Shown here piece after piece: positions 33,118 to 42,407 of a stretch of 64,000 nt of DNA. The DNA lies in NCBI RefSeq assembly GCF_018327705.1, contig NZ_BNEM01000001.1:2976001-3040000 (forward strand), written 5' to 3'. The stretch comes from Catellatospora sp. TT07R-123 (GTDB lineage: Bacteria; Actinomycetota; Actinomycetes; Mycobacteriales; Micromonosporaceae). How positions within the stretch are numbered: the first letter of the stretch is position 1; each line of letters starts with the position of its first letter. The notes beneath the pieces were generated by a model. The model was not told the DNA's origin, ran no database searches, and saw only the letters and a list, made by a program, of their open reading frames with translations. The translations under genes and the position numbers were made by a program.

Positions 33118-33800
33118 CCGGCCCGGCCAAGGCGTACCTGAAGTTCCTGGAGCCGACGGTGAAGGGGCCCGGCGGCCCCACCACGGTCAAGGGCGTCGAC
33201 AAGCTCACGTTCTCCTTCAATCCCAAGGAGTACACGGTCACCAAGAGCGCCAACTGGAGCCGCGAATCGTCCAAGAACGCCAAGTCGGCCGCGGCGCCGG
33301 AGTTCAACGGGTCGGGCCCGCGCTCGATCTCGGTGGAGATGTTCTTCGACGCCACCGACCCGGACCTGGTGATCGACGTGGCCAAGTCGGTGGAGACGCT
33401 GCTGGCGTGCGCCGAGCCGCTGCCGTCGACGCTGGCCGCGGGCATGAAGCCGCTGCCGCCGTTCGTGCAGCTCGGCTGGGGCGAGACGATCACCTTCGTG
33501 GCCTTCGTCAAGCAGGTCAGCGCCAAGTACACGCTGTTCATGCCCAGCGGCGCCCCGCTGCGGGCGGTCTGCCAGCTGACGCTGGAGGAGATCCCGCTGC
33601 CCGGTTCCCGGCAGAACCCCACCTCCGGCAGCACCCGGGCCACCCACGCGCACACGGTGATCGCCGGGGACAGCCTGCCGTCGATCGCGTACGCCGCCTA
33701 CGGCGACCCGACCCGCTGGCGGGAGATCGCCGAGGCCAACGGCGTCGACGACCCGCTGCGGCTGGCGCCCGGCACCCGGCTCCTGCTCCCGGCGGGGTGA
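33114..33800 (+). CDS. LysM baseplate hub protein (Pvc7-like)
   Basis: A 228-aa protein. The N-terminal 170 residues match the hub family (KLTFSFNPKEYTVTKSANWSRE, PRSISVEMFFDA, PPFVQLGWGE). A LysM module closes it (HTVIAGDSLPSIAYAAYG...RLAPGTRLLLPAG, 178-228). It joins the tube to the spike at the baseplate centre. LysM here is structural, as in phage gp53-type proteins. Coupled to its neighbour by a 4-bp overlap. Confidence 0.92.
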   Translation: MTGPAKAYLKFLEPTVKGPGGPTTVKGVDKLTFSFNPKEYTVTKSANWSRESSKNAKSAAAPEFNGSGPRSISVEMFFDATDPDLVIDVAKSVETLLACAEPLPSTLAAGMKPLPPFVQLGWGETITFVAFVKQVSAKYTLFMPSGAPLRAVCQLTLEEIPLPGSRQNPTSGSTRATHAHTVIAGDSLPSIAYAAYGDPTRWREIAEANGVDDPLRLAPGTRLLLPAG

Positions 33801-33803
33801 GGC

Positions 33804-35519
33804 ATGGCCGAGCAGCACAACTCCCAGCAGTTCCTCGTCGAGATCGACGGCAAGGAGCTGGCCCCCGAGGTCAGCACCGCGATGAACAGTGTCGTGGTGG
33901 AGGACAACCTGCACGTGCCGGACAGCTTCGAGCTGTCCTTCCGCGACCCGGGCCGCACCCTGCTGGCCGAGGCGGGCCTCACCTTCGGGGCCACCGTGAA
34001 GATCAGCGTGCAGCCGTCGGGCGAGTCCGGCCCGGTGCTGCTGCTCACCGGCGAGATCACCGCCGTGGCACTGGAGATCGACGGCGCCGGCACCCGCACC
34101 GTGGCCACCGGGTACGACCTGTCGCACCGCCTGTTCCTGGGGCGCCGCTGCGAGATCCACAGCGACGTCAGCTACGCGGACTGCGCCCGCGCCGTGGCCA
34201 GGCGCAACAAACTCAAAGAGGGCGACATCCAGCCGACCAGGCCGATCCACCAGCGGGTCGCGCAGGACAACACCACGGACTGGCAGTTCCTCCAGCGCCT
34301 GGCCCGCGAGGTCGGGTACGAGGTCAGCGTCGTCGACGGCAGCCTGCACTTCCGGCCGCCCGCCGCCGCCGCGAAGGCTCCCGAACCGGGCACGCTCGAC
34401 TCCGCCGGGGCGCTGCAACTGCGCCTGGGCGACGAGCTGCTGCGGATCAACGCCCGGGTCTCCGCCGCCGAGCAGGTCGCCGAGGTGGAGGTGCGCGGCT
34501 GGGACCCCGGCACGAAGAAGCCCCTGGTCGCGGTCGCACCCGCGAAGACGGCCTCGGTCGTGAACGGGGCGGACCCGGCCGCGGTCGCGGCGAAGTTCGG
34601 CGGCCACCGGCTGGTGCTCACCGACCCGCCGTACCGTACGCAGGCCGAAGTGGACACCGCCGCGAAGGCCGCGGCGGACCACGTCGCCGGCGCCTTCGCG
34701 GAGCTGGCCGGGCTGGCCCGCGGCAACGCGCGGCTGCGCGCGGGCACCCCGGTCAGCATCGGCCTGGCCGGGTCGCCGTTCGACGGCCGGTACACGCTCA
34801 CCCGCACCCGGCACCGCTACGACGCGCGCGACGGGTACGCGGTGTCCTTCAACGCCAGCGGGCGCCAGGACCGCTCGCTGCTGGCGCTGGCGGGCGGCTC
34901 CGCCGAACCGCAGCCGCGCACCGGCGGCGTGGTGCCCGGGATGGTCACCGACGTGGCCGATCCGCTGGACCAGGGCCGGGTGAAGGTGCGCTTCCCGTGG
35001 CTGGCCGAGGACTACACCTCCGACTGGCTGCGGGTCGTCTCCGCGGGCGCGGGCGCCCGCCGCGGCATGGTGATGCTGCCGGAGGTCGACGACGAGGTGC
35101 TCGTCGCGTTCGAGCAGGGCGACCTGCGCCACGGGTATGTGCTGGGCGGCCTCTACAACGGCGTCGACACCCCGCAGCTGGGCGAGAAGCTGATCGACGC
35201 GACCACGGGCGCGGTGCGCCGCCGGGGCTTCGTGTCCCGGCGCGGGCACTCGCTGGTCTTCCTCGACGACGCCGCCGACTCCGGGGTGGCGCTGCTGGCC
35301 GAGCAGGGCAAGCTGCGGATCTCGCTGCACGGCACGCAGCGGCGCATCCGGATCACCGCCGACGGGGCCGTCGAGATCAGCGGCACCGAGGTGACGGTCA
35401 AGGCCAGCGGCAACGCCACCATCCAGGCGGGCGGCCAGCTGCGGCTCAAGGGCGCCACGGTCAAGGTCGAGGCGTCCGGGCCGGTCGAGGTCACCGGTAC
35501 ACCGATCAAGTTGAACTGA
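33804..35519 (+). CDS. VgrG/gp27-gp5-like spike protein (Pvc8-like)
   Basis: A 571-aa spike. It has a gp27-like hub (residues 1-370; FLVEIDGKELAPEVSTAMNSV, IHQRVAQDNTTDWQFLQRLAREVGY), a gp5 OB-fold (GMVTDVADPLDQGRVKVRFPWL...GMVMLPEVDDEVLVAFEQGD, about 380-460) and a C-terminal beta-helix of short repeats (GNATIQAGGQLRLKGATVKVEASG). The trimer pierces the target membrane. No effector extension follows the beta-helix. Confidence 0.93.
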   Translation: MAEQHNSQQFLVEIDGKELAPEVSTAMNSVVVEDNLHVPDSFELSFRDPGRTLLAEAGLTFGATVKISVQPSGESGPVLLLTGEITAVALEIDGAGTRTVATGYDLSHRLFLGRRCEIHSDVSYADCARAVARRNKLKEGDIQPTRPIHQRVAQDNTTDWQFLQRLAREVGYEVSVVDGSLHFRPPAAAAKAPEPGTLDSAGALQLRLGDELLRINARVSAAEQVAEVEVRGWDPGTKKPLVAVAPAKTASVVNGADPAAVAAKFGGHRLVLTDPPYRTQAEVDTAAKAAADHVAGAFAELAGLARGNARLRAGTPVSIGLAGSPFDGRYTLTRTRHRYDARDGYAVSFNASGRQDRSLLALAGGSAEPQPRTGGVVPGMVTDVADPLDQGRVKVRFPWLAEDYTSDWLRVVSAGAGARRGMVMLPEVDDEVLVAFEQGDLRHGYVLGGLYNGVDTPQLGEKLIDATTGAVRRRGFVSRRGHSLVFLDDAADSGVALLAEQGKLRISLHGTQRRIRITADGAVEISGTEVTVKASGNATIQAGGQLRLKGATVKVEASGPVEVTGTPIKLN

Positions 35520-35528
35520 GGAGGAGCG

Positions 35529-35921
35529 ATGGGCGCACCGGCCGCGGTGCTCGGCGATCGGATCACCGGGACCTGTCCGCTGCACCAGATCCCGAATCCG
35601 GCCAGCGGCATCCCCCAGCCCGGACCGCCGATGCCGTTCTCCGCGCCGGTCATCACCGGGGCGGTGCCGTCGGTGCTGGTGGGAGGCAAGCCGGTGCTGG
35701 TCGCCGGGGCGAGCGGGATCAACACCCCGCCGCACGTCGGCCTGCACGTCAGCGACCCGTTCATGGTCCCGCCGATGCAGCGCGGCGTCATCGTCTCCGG
35801 GTCGGCGACCGTGCTCGCGGGCGGCCGCCCGGTGGCCACCGCCTCCAGTCCGGTGACGCTGTGCACGGGCACTCCCGGCACGCTGGTCGCCTCGGCCGCC
35901 ACGGTCCTGGTGGGACCGTGA
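35529..35921 (+). CDS. PAAR-like spike tip protein (Pvc10-like)
   Basis: A 130-aa protein with PAAR-type beta turns (AAVLGDRITGTCPLHQIPNP, VLVGGKPVLVAG, SGSATVLAGGRPVATASSPV). His and Cys residues (C-P-L-H, PHVGLHV, TLC) could bind the tip metal. It sharpens the spike. GAGGAG lies before the ATG, and the stop overlaps the gp25 start. Confidence 0.9.
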   Translation: MGAPAAVLGDRITGTCPLHQIPNPASGIPQPGPPMPFSAPVITGAVPSVLVGGKPVLVAGASGINTPPHVGLHVSDPFMVPPMQRGVIVSGSATVLAGGRPVATASSPVTLCTGTPGTLVASAATVLVGP

Positions 35922-36322
35922 TGACCGGCGACTTCATCGGCCGGGGCTGGCACTTCCCGCTTGCCGCCGACGCCGCCGGGCGGGTACGCCTCAGCGGCGG
36001 CGACCGCCGCCTGGAGCAGTCGATCCGGCTGATCCTGGGCACCGCGCTCGGCGAGCGCCCGATGCGGCCGGAGTTCGGCTGCCGCATCCACGACATGGTG
36101 TTCGACACCGTCGACGCGACCACCGCGGGCGGGCTGGCCGACGCGGTGCGCACGGCGCTGGGGCGCTGGGAGCCCCGCATCGACGTGCACGACGTACGCA
36201 TCAGCGACGATCCCGGTGCGGCCGGGACCGTCCTGATCGACGTCCGGTACACCGCGCACGGGCGCAACGACCCGCGCAACCTGGTGTTCCCCTTCTACGC
36301 GATCTCCGCCGAAGGGCGGTGA
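35921..36322 (+). CDS. gp25-like baseplate wedge protein (Pvc9-like)
   Basis: A 133-aa gp25/lysozyme-like wedge protein (GRVRLSGGDRRLEQSIRLILGTALGERPMRPEFGCRIHDMVF, VRISDDPGAAGTVLIDVRYTAHG). Its conserved EFGC-type segment supports sheath initiation at the baseplate. The ATG at 35921 is coupled to the PAAR stop. The next gene starts 3 bp downstream. Confidence 0.92.
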   Translation: MTGDFIGRGWHFPLAADAAGRVRLSGGDRRLEQSIRLILGTALGERPMRPEFGCRIHDMVFDTVDATTAGGLADAVRTALGRWEPRIDVHDVRISDDPGAAGTVLIDVRYTAHGRNDPRNLVFPFYAISAEGR

Positions 36323-36325
36323 CCG

Positions 36326-38278
36326 GTGACGACACCCACGCCGCGGCTGGACGACCGCAGCTTCCAGGACCTGGTCGACGACGCGAAACGGCTGGTGCAG
36401 CAGCGCTGTCCGGGCTGGACCGACCACAACGTCAGCGACCCCGGGGTGACCCTGCTGGAGCTGTTCGCCTGGATGACCGACATCGTGCTGTACCGGCTGA
36501 ACCGCGTCCCCGACCGTCTCTACCTGCGGTTCCTCGACCTGATGGGGATAGTTCCGTTCCCGCCGACCGCGGCGCGGGCCGACATCACGTTCCGCCTGAC
36601 CGCGCCGCGCCCCGCGACGGTCACCGTGCCCGCGGGCACCCAGGCCTCGACCCGCCGCGTCGACGACGCCGACCCGGCCGTCTTCACCACCGTGGAGGCG
36701 CTGGACATCGTGCCGTGCGAGCTGTCGGCGCTGGCCACCGTCGACGGCGCCGGCCAGGCCGTGGACCGCACCTCCGACCTGGACCGGGCCATGCCGTTCC
36801 TGTGCTTCTCCACCCCGCCGGTGCCGGACGAGTGCGTCCTGATCGGCCTGTCCGCGGCGGTGCCGCGCTGCCTGGCGGCGCTGCGGCTGGACTGCGAGAT
36901 CCAGGGGCACGGCGTCGACCCGCGCTGGCCCCCGCTGGCCTGGGAGGCGTGGACGGCGGACGGCTGGCGGCCCTGCGACGTCGAGCGCGACGACACCGGT
37001 GGCCTGAACATCGCCGGGGACGTGCTGCTGCACGTGCCGGCCGGGCACGCCTCGACCATGCTGGCCGGGCGGCAGGCCGGCTGGCTGCGCTGCCGGGTCG
37101 TCCCGACCGTCGAGGGCCAGAAGGCATACAGCGACTCGCCGCGGCTCACCTCGGCGCGGGCACACACCATCGGGGGTACGGCGCACGCCGTGCACGCCAC
37201 CGTCGTCGACGCCGAGGACCTGGGCGTCTCGACCGGCGTGGCGGGGCAGCGGTTCCCCCTGACCCGCCATCCGGTCATCCCCGACGAGCCCGCGCCGGTG
37301 CTGGAGGTCGGCCGCGACGACACCGGCGGGGACGGCGGCTGGCGTGCCTGGCAGCTCGTCGACGACTTCGCCTCCGCCGGGCCGGACGATCCCGTGTTCC
37401 GCATCGATGCGCTGGCGGGCGAGGTGCAGTTCGGTCCGGCGGTGCGCCAGTCCGACGGCTCGCTGCGCGGGTTCGGCGCGGTGCCCGCCAAGGGCGCCCG
37501 GCTGCGCGTGCGCGGCTACCGTGCCGGGGGCGGCGCCGCGGGCAACGTGGCGGCGCACCTGATCACGGTCCTGAAGACGTCGCTGCCGTACCTGCGGGGC
37601 GAGGTGGACAACCGGCGCGCCGCGGTCGGCGGGGTCGACGGCGAGACCATCGACGAGATGCGCGAGCGGGCGCCGCTGGCGCTGCGGGCGCGGGACCGGG
37701 CGGTCACCGCCGCCGACTACGAGCAGCTGGCCCGGCAGGCCGCGCCCGAGGTCGGCCGGGTCACGTGCGTGCCGGTGTCGCCGGGCGACGAGGCGGTCCG
37801 GGTGCTGGTCGTGCCGAACGTCGGCGCCGACGGGCCGATGTCCTTCGCGGACCTGGTGCCCGACGCCGAGCTGCTGTCCTCGATCGCGGCCTACCTCGAA
37901 CCGCGCCGGATCGTCGGCACCCGGGTGCTGGTGGCGCCGCCGGTCTACCAGGCCGTCACCGTGGTGGCGACGCTGCACGCCCGGCCCGGCCGCCGGGCCG
38001 CCGACATCGAGCCCGCCGCGCTGCGCGCGCTGCACCGCCACCTGCATCCGCTGGTCGGCGGCCCGGCCGGGACCGGCTGGCCGTACGGGCGCTCGGTGCA
38101 CATCGGCGAGATCTTCGCGGTGCTTCAGCAGGTGCCGGGCGTGGACCTGGTCGAGGACGTGAAGCTGTTCCCCGCCGACGCGGTCACCGGCCGCCGGGGC
38201 GAGGCGGTGCGGCGTATCGAGGTGGCCGGCAACGCGCTGGCGTTCGGATACCAGCATGTGCTGAAAGTGGAGGAGTAG
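36326..38278 (+). CDS. Baseplate J-like wedge protein (Pvc11-like)
   Basis: A 650-aa putative baseplate assembly protein of the gpJ/gp6 group (LVDDAKRLVQQRCPGWTDHNVSDPGVTLLELFAWMTDIVLYRLNRVPDRLYL, then IDEMRERAPLALRARDRAVTAADYEQLARQA). It forms the wedge ring around the hub. GTG start. A GAGGAG-containing segment precedes the next gene's ATG. Confidence 0.92.
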   Translation: MTTPTPRLDDRSFQDLVDDAKRLVQQRCPGWTDHNVSDPGVTLLELFAWMTDIVLYRLNRVPDRLYLRFLDLMGIVPFPPTAARADITFRLTAPRPATVTVPAGTQASTRRVDDADPAVFTTVEALDIVPCELSALATVDGAGQAVDRTSDLDRAMPFLCFSTPPVPDECVLIGLSAAVPRCLAALRLDCEIQGHGVDPRWPPLAWEAWTADGWRPCDVERDDTGGLNIAGDVLLHVPAGHASTMLAGRQAGWLRCRVVPTVEGQKAYSDSPRLTSARAHTIGGTAHAVHATVVDAEDLGVSTGVAGQRFPLTRHPVIPDEPAPVLEVGRDDTGGDGGWRAWQLVDDFASAGPDDPVFRIDALAGEVQFGPAVRQSDGSLRGFGAVPAKGARLRVRGYRAGGGAAGNVAAHLITVLKTSLPYLRGEVDNRRAAVGGVDGETIDEMRERAPLALRARDRAVTAADYEQLARQAAPEVGRVTCVPVSPGDEAVRVLVVPNVGADGPMSFADLVPDAELLSSIAAYLEPRRIVGTRVLVAPPVYQAVTVVATLHARPGRRAADIEPAALRALHRHLHPLVGGPAGTGWPYGRSVHIGEIFAVLQQVPGVDLVEDVKLFPADAVTGRRGEAVRRIEVAGNALAFGYQHVLKVEE

Positions 38279-38281
38279 CCG

Positions 38282-38833
38282 ATGCGCGGGACCGTCTCCG
38301 GGCTGCTCAGCCCCTATCCGATGGGCGAGCGGCTGCCCTCGGTCTACCTCGTCGACGAGATGGCGCAGGGCCTCACCGCGGCCTGCGACGAGGTGCTGGC
38401 ACCGGTGCTCAGCGTGCTGGACAACCTGCCCGCCTACTTCGATCCGCTGCTGGCCCCGCCGGACTTCTTGCGCTGGCTGGGCTCGTGGGTGTCCACCCAT
38501 CCGAGCACCCTGCCCAGCGGTGCCGTCGACGAGCGCTGGCGCGGCGCGATCGCCGCCGCGGGCGGCACCCTGCGCCGGATCGGTACGGCTGCGGCGATCG
38601 CGGCCGAGGTCGCCGTCGCGGCCGGGGTGCCGGTCGAGGACGTCGACGTCGCCGACTCCGGCGGCGTGTCCTGGTCCACCGATCCGGCGGCACCGCTGCC
38701 CGGACAGGACGTGCCGAAGCTGGCCGTACGGATCCGGGCACCCGATCCGGCGCTGGTGGACCAGCACGTCGTGGCGGTCGCGCTGGCCGCCGCCAAACCC
38801 GCCCATCTGCCCTGCACGTTGACGGTGGCGTAG
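38282..38833 (+). CDS. Tail protein I-like baseplate protein (Pvc12-like)
   Basis: A 183-aa protein of the phage tail protein I/gpI family (LPSVYLVDEMAQGLTAACDEVLAPVLSVLDNLPAYFDP, PDFLRWLGSWVS, DERWRGAIAAAGGTLRRIGT). With baseplate J it completes the wedge. It is far shorter than fibre-bearing homologues, and no tail-fibre gene follows, so target recognition is unaccounted for. Confidence 0.88.
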   Translation: MRGTVSGLLSPYPMGERLPSVYLVDEMAQGLTAACDEVLAPVLSVLDNLPAYFDPLLAPPDFLRWLGSWVSTHPSTLPSGAVDERWRGAIAAAGGTLRRIGTAAAIAAEVAVAAGVPVEDVDVADSGGVSWSTDPAAPLPGQDVPKLAVRIRAPDPALVDQHVVAVALAAAKPAHLPCTLTVA

Positions 38834-38835
38834 AG

Positions 38836-39924
38836 ATGATCATTTGTAAGAAGTGCGGCCATCACAACACCGACGCCGACCAGTGGTGCACCAACCCCGG
38901 CTGTGGGGCGTACCTGGCCTTCGACGGAGCGGTGCAGGAGCAGCCGGTGCCCGAACCGGCACCGACCCCACCGCCACCACCGGCACCGATCCCACCGCCG
39001 CCGACGCCGACGGCGCCGCAGGCCGTCACGCCGCAGCCCGTGACACCGCAGCCGTACCAGCCGCAGCCGCCGGTCGCCCAGCAGACCGTCCGGCCGGAAC
39101 CGCCGCCCGAGCCGACCGGGCCGCAGGTGCGCCCCGGCGATCGCGTCTGCGCCAGGTGCGGCTGGGGCAACGAGCACAGCCGTACGTTCTGCCGGCACTG
39201 CGGCAACGAGCTCAACGGGGCCGCGCCGCCGCTCACGCCGACCGCGCCGATGCCGCCCGTCACCGGGCCGCGCCGGCGGCGGCGCTGGCCGATCGTGGCG
39301 GGTGTCATCATCCTGAGCGTCATGGTGCTGGCCTGCGGCGCGGCCCTGGCGGTCTGGGCCTCGACGAAGCTCCACAAGCCGGGAACCCCGGTCGTCGCCA
39401 CCACCCGCGCCGCCGCCCCCTCCGCGCTCCATCCGCCGCCCAGGGTGTCGCCCAGTCCGGAACCCAACCTGCCGCCGGATGAGCCCGGTATCGCGCTGTC
39501 GAGCAGCGCGATCACTCCCGGCGCCAGTTCGTCCGGGCCGGACGCGGGGCCGGAGTACCTGCTCGACAGGGACTCCGGGTCGTACTGGTCGGCGGCCGAC
39601 AACGACAGCCGGCCTTCGCTCACCTTCAATCTGGACGCCCCAGAGGGCGTGCGGGTGGTCCGGATGACGGTGGAATCCGGCGGCACCACCAGCGAATTCA
39701 ACCAGCGGCCCCGGCCGAGGCTCATCTGCGTCAGCGTCGACGACGGGCCCTGCGCCGAGCACACCCTGGAGGACACGCCCGCCCTGCAGCAGGTTCGGAT
39801 CGACGCGCCGCAGCCCGCGCACCGGATCAGGCTGGACATCCTGTCCACCTACGACGCCACCGAGTCTGGCCCGCACGACCAGGCCGTCGCGATGCGGGAG
39901 GTCGTGTTCTACATCGCCCCGTAG
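38836..39924 (+). CDS. Zinc-ribbon membrane protein with external discoidin-like domain
   Basis: A 362-aa protein. An N-terminal zinc ribbon (IICKKCGHHN...WCTNPGCG), a Pro/Gln linker, and a second zinc ribbon (VCARCGWGNEHSRTFCRHCGNEL, about 105-130) are cytosolic. A helix (WPIVAGVIILSVMVLACGAALAVWA, about 155-180) crosses the membrane. Outside is a discoidin/NPCBM-like beta-sandwich (YLLDRDSGSYWSAADNDSRPSLTFNLD...). It starts 2 bp after the last baseplate gene, so it belongs to the eCIS operon. It could tether particles to the inner membrane face or sense envelope stress; both are inference. The operon ends in a hairpin. Confidence 0.78.
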   Translation: MIICKKCGHHNTDADQWCTNPGCGAYLAFDGAVQEQPVPEPAPTPPPPPAPIPPPPTPTAPQAVTPQPVTPQPYQPQPPVAQQTVRPEPPPEPTGPQVRPGDRVCARCGWGNEHSRTFCRHCGNELNGAAPPLTPTAPMPPVTGPRRRRRWPIVAGVIILSVMVLACGAALAVWASTKLHKPGTPVVATTRAAAPSALHPPPRVSPSPEPNLPPDEPGIALSSSAITPGASSSGPDAGPEYLLDRDSGSYWSAADNDSRPSLTFNLDAPEGVRVVRMTVESGGTTSEFNQRPRPRLICVSVDDGPCAEHTLEDTPALQQVRIDAPQPAHRIRLDILSTYDATESGPHDQAVAMREVVFYIAP

Positions 39925-40028
39925 GACGGCTCAGACCTCGACGAAAGAAGCGCACCCGGCGCGAGCCGTGGATCGCGCTGTGGCCGGTTTCTGCTCATCG
40001 TCCGGAAACCCGGCTGCGCGACACCCGC

Positions 40029-40062
40029 GGGCGGCCGGCTCGGGGAATCGAGCCGGCCGCCC
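40029..40062. terminator. 14-bp hairpin ending the eCIS operon
   Basis: GGGCGGCCGGCTCG (40029-40042) and CGAGCCGGCCGCCC (40049-40062) with a GGGAAT loop. It lies between the converging eCIS operon and GH55-like gene and can serve both. Confidence 0.75.
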
Positions 40063-40091
40063 TTACGGTGATCAGGTCACCGTCTGCCCGG

Positions 40092-42293
40092 TCAGGGGAA
40101 GTTCACCAGGTAGACGTTGTTGGTGGTGGAGTTCGCCGCCGCCCCGGTGTTGTTGATGACGCGGGAAATGGTGCCGACGCCGCCGAGGGAGACGACCGCC
40201 ATGTTGTGGAACTTCACCCCGGCGACCGCGGGCACCTCGAACGCACGGGCCGAGGCCACCGCCGGGTTGACGTTGAAGTAGCAGTAGCTGCCCAGACCCC
40301 AGGCCTCGAACGTGGTGACGCCGGAGCCAACCTTGATGGCCGGGTAGCCGTTCTGCGAGCCGTTCATCCAGGCCGCCTGGTTCGGCGGGTCGTACGGCAT
40401 CTCGTTCTGGAAGAAGATGATCCGGCCGTTGGCGCCGTTCCAGACCACCTCGTTCTTCTGGTAGTGCTCGACGAACAGACCCGTCGCGAGGACGTTGTCA
40501 CCGTTGACGGTCAGTCCGTTGTCCGCGGTGTTCACCGCCCAGCCGACGCCGCTGCCGTGATCGGCACGCCAGGCCCAGGTGTGGTCGACGATGGTGTTGT
40601 TGGTGTTGACCACCAGGCTGTTCGTCGCCTTGCCCGCGACCATGCCGCCGATGCGGAAGAACACATCCTGGATCGTGGTCGGGTTGGCCGCGTGCGACAC
40701 GGACGTCTTCGCCAGACCGACCTTGAGCAGGGTGTCGGTGTTGGTGGTCCCGGCGTCGAAGAGCAGGCCCTTGATCCGTACGCCGTCGACGTCGGCGACG
40801 TCCATCGCGTTGACCCCGCCGTCGGGGATGATCGTGGCATAGCCGATGCCGAGGACGACCGTGTTCGCCTTGGTGACGTGCAGCGTCTGGTTGACGTGGT
40901 AGACGCCCGGGGTGAAGAAGACGTTGCAGCCGTTGGCGAACGCCGTGTTGATCGTCGCCGCCGAGTCGCTGGGGCGGGCGACGAAGAAGGTGCTCATCGG
41001 CAGCGAGCTGCCCGGTGTCGAGCCGCCCGCCCAGCTCGGTCCGGACGCGTTCGTCCGCAGGGACGGCAGGAACACCCGGTACTTGCCGGCGCCGTCGAGG
41101 TACAGGTACGGGACGTCGCGGGAGACCGGCGTGGTGCCCAGCGTCGTGTAGCGGGGGCCGGCCGCCGGGTCGGTGTTGAAGTTGTTCGCGGGTGCCCCGT
41201 TGACCCCGGAGAAGACCATGTTCCAGTTGGAGCCGCTCCAGCTGCCCAGCGTGCTGTCCCTGGTGTACCACTGCTGCTGCGAGGCCGACTCGGCATTGCC
41301 GTCGATCTTCGAGTCGGCGATGTAGCCGCCGCTGGCCCAGCCGTAGCTGGCCGGGAAGAGGTTGAGGCCGCCGATGACGTGCATCCGCCGGAACGGCGCA
41401 GCCTGCGCGACCGCCCAGCGGTTGGTGCCGCCGAGGGTGTTGACCGACAGGTTCTCGGCGGCCCGCCAGAAGTTCTGGGTGGCGTTGCCGGCATCGCTGG
41501 CGTTGAACGCGTCGACGGTCACCGCACCGTTGATGCGGGTGTCGTCAGGGTTCAGGCCGAGGCCGTGGATCGAGGTGTTGAACCCGATGTTCGCCCCGAC
41601 CGTGTACGGCGTGGCACTGGGCTTGAACAGCTCCGCGTCGCGGCGGGTGGCGAACTGCGCCGTCGCGGTGCTCTTCTGCGCCTCGAAGATGCTGTTCAGC
41701 GAAGCCTGGATGGTGGCATCGCTCATGCTGTGGTCGTAGATGTGCACGTTGGGCCCGAAGTCAGGCGTGTCGGAGTAGGTCGGGCAGGAGCCGGTGGCCA
41801 CCCCGAGCGAGAACTTCTGGGCGCCGGTGCCGTTGCAGTCCCAGATCGTCAGGCGGGTGCCGTTGGCGGTGGCGCCGCCTGGAGAGTCCATGCAGCGGCC
41901 GGACTGAGGGTTGCGCATGGAGCCGTCGGCCTGCTGCACCCACTGCTGGGCGCCGGTGCCGTTGCAGTCCCAGAGCTGGAGCGGGGTGCTGTTGGCGGTG
42001 CCGCCGCTGGTGACGTCGAGGCAGCGCCCGATGGTCGTCAGGGCGGTGCCGCTCCAGCTCCAGTGCTGGTCGGCGGCCGCGCTCTGGCAGTCCCACAGCT
42101 GGACCGCCGTCCCGTTGACGCCGGTGTCGTCACCGGAGACGTCGACGCACTTCCCACCCGGCCCGGTGATGGGGTCGCCGACCACGGCGGCGTAGGCCGA
42201 CTCGGCGGGGACGGCGAGGCTGTACGTGGCACCCGTGGCCGCCAACATCAGCGTCAGCAGTCCGATTCGAAGCGATCTTGCTGCGGTTCTCAT
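40092..42293 (-). CDS. Secreted ricin-B lectin / GH55-like beta-helix enzyme
   Basis: A 733-aa secreted protein. A signal peptide (LRIGLLTLMLAATGATYSLA) is followed by a CBM13/ricin-B trefoil of three Q-x-W-type repeats (CVDVSG...QLWDC, CLDVTSG...LQLWDC, CMDSPGG...TIWDC, residues 40-160). The rest is a large right-handed beta-helix (FFVARPSDSAATINTAFANGCNVFF...TIIPDGGVNAMDVADVDGVRIKGLLFDAG) resembling GH55-type exo-beta-1,3-glucanases. Fungal or algal beta-glucan is the likely target but catalytic residues were not pinned. A strong promoter and a LacI-type palindrome lie upstream, shared in design with the GH16 gene. Confidence 0.75.
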   Translation of the reverse strand: MRTAARSLRIGLLTLMLAATGATYSLAVPAESAYAAVVGDPITGPGGKCVDVSGDDTGVNGTAVQLWDCQSAAADQHWSWSGTALTTIGRCLDVTSGGTANSTPLQLWDCNGTGAQQWVQQADGSMRNPQSGRCMDSPGGATANGTRLTIWDCNGTGAQKFSLGVATGSCPTYSDTPDFGPNVHIYDHSMSDATIQASLNSIFEAQKSTATAQFATRRDAELFKPSATPYTVGANIGFNTSIHGLGLNPDDTRINGAVTVDAFNASDAGNATQNFWRAAENLSVNTLGGTNRWAVAQAAPFRRMHVIGGLNLFPASYGWASGGYIADSKIDGNAESASQQQWYTRDSTLGSWSGSNWNMVFSGVNGAPANNFNTDPAAGPRYTTLGTTPVSRDVPYLYLDGAGKYRVFLPSLRTNASGPSWAGGSTPGSSLPMSTFFVARPSDSAATINTAFANGCNVFFTPGVYHVNQTLHVTKANTVVLGIGYATIIPDGGVNAMDVADVDGVRIKGLLFDAGTTNTDTLLKVGLAKTSVSHAANPTTIQDVFFRIGGMVAGKATNSLVVNTNNTIVDHTWAWRADHGSGVGWAVNTADNGLTVNGDNVLATGLFVEHYQKNEVVWNGANGRIIFFQNEMPYDPPNQAAWMNGSQNGYPAIKVGSGVTTFEAWGLGSYCYFNVNPAVASARAFEVPAVAGVKFHNMAVVSLGGVGTISRVINNTGAAANSTTNNVYLVNFP

Positions 42294-42407
42294 ATGTCTA
42301 CCCGCTCTCTGTTCCTCCCCGCAGGGAGGACGCGACCGCTGTCGCGGCGCGACGTGGGGTCAGCTGCCGGAAATCCGGCATGGTGAACGGCGAGCAATCC
42401 CGCGCGG

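Noticed and set aside
33005-36322. 1105-codon plus-strand open frame in the eCIS locus
   Set aside because: Only its last 133 codons (gp25) are real; the rest is an alternate frame of the hub, spike and PAAR genes.
35153-38806. 1217-codon minus-strand open frame across the baseplate genes
   Set aside because: It spans several well-identified plus-strand genes; composition is typical of antisense frames in high-GC DNA.
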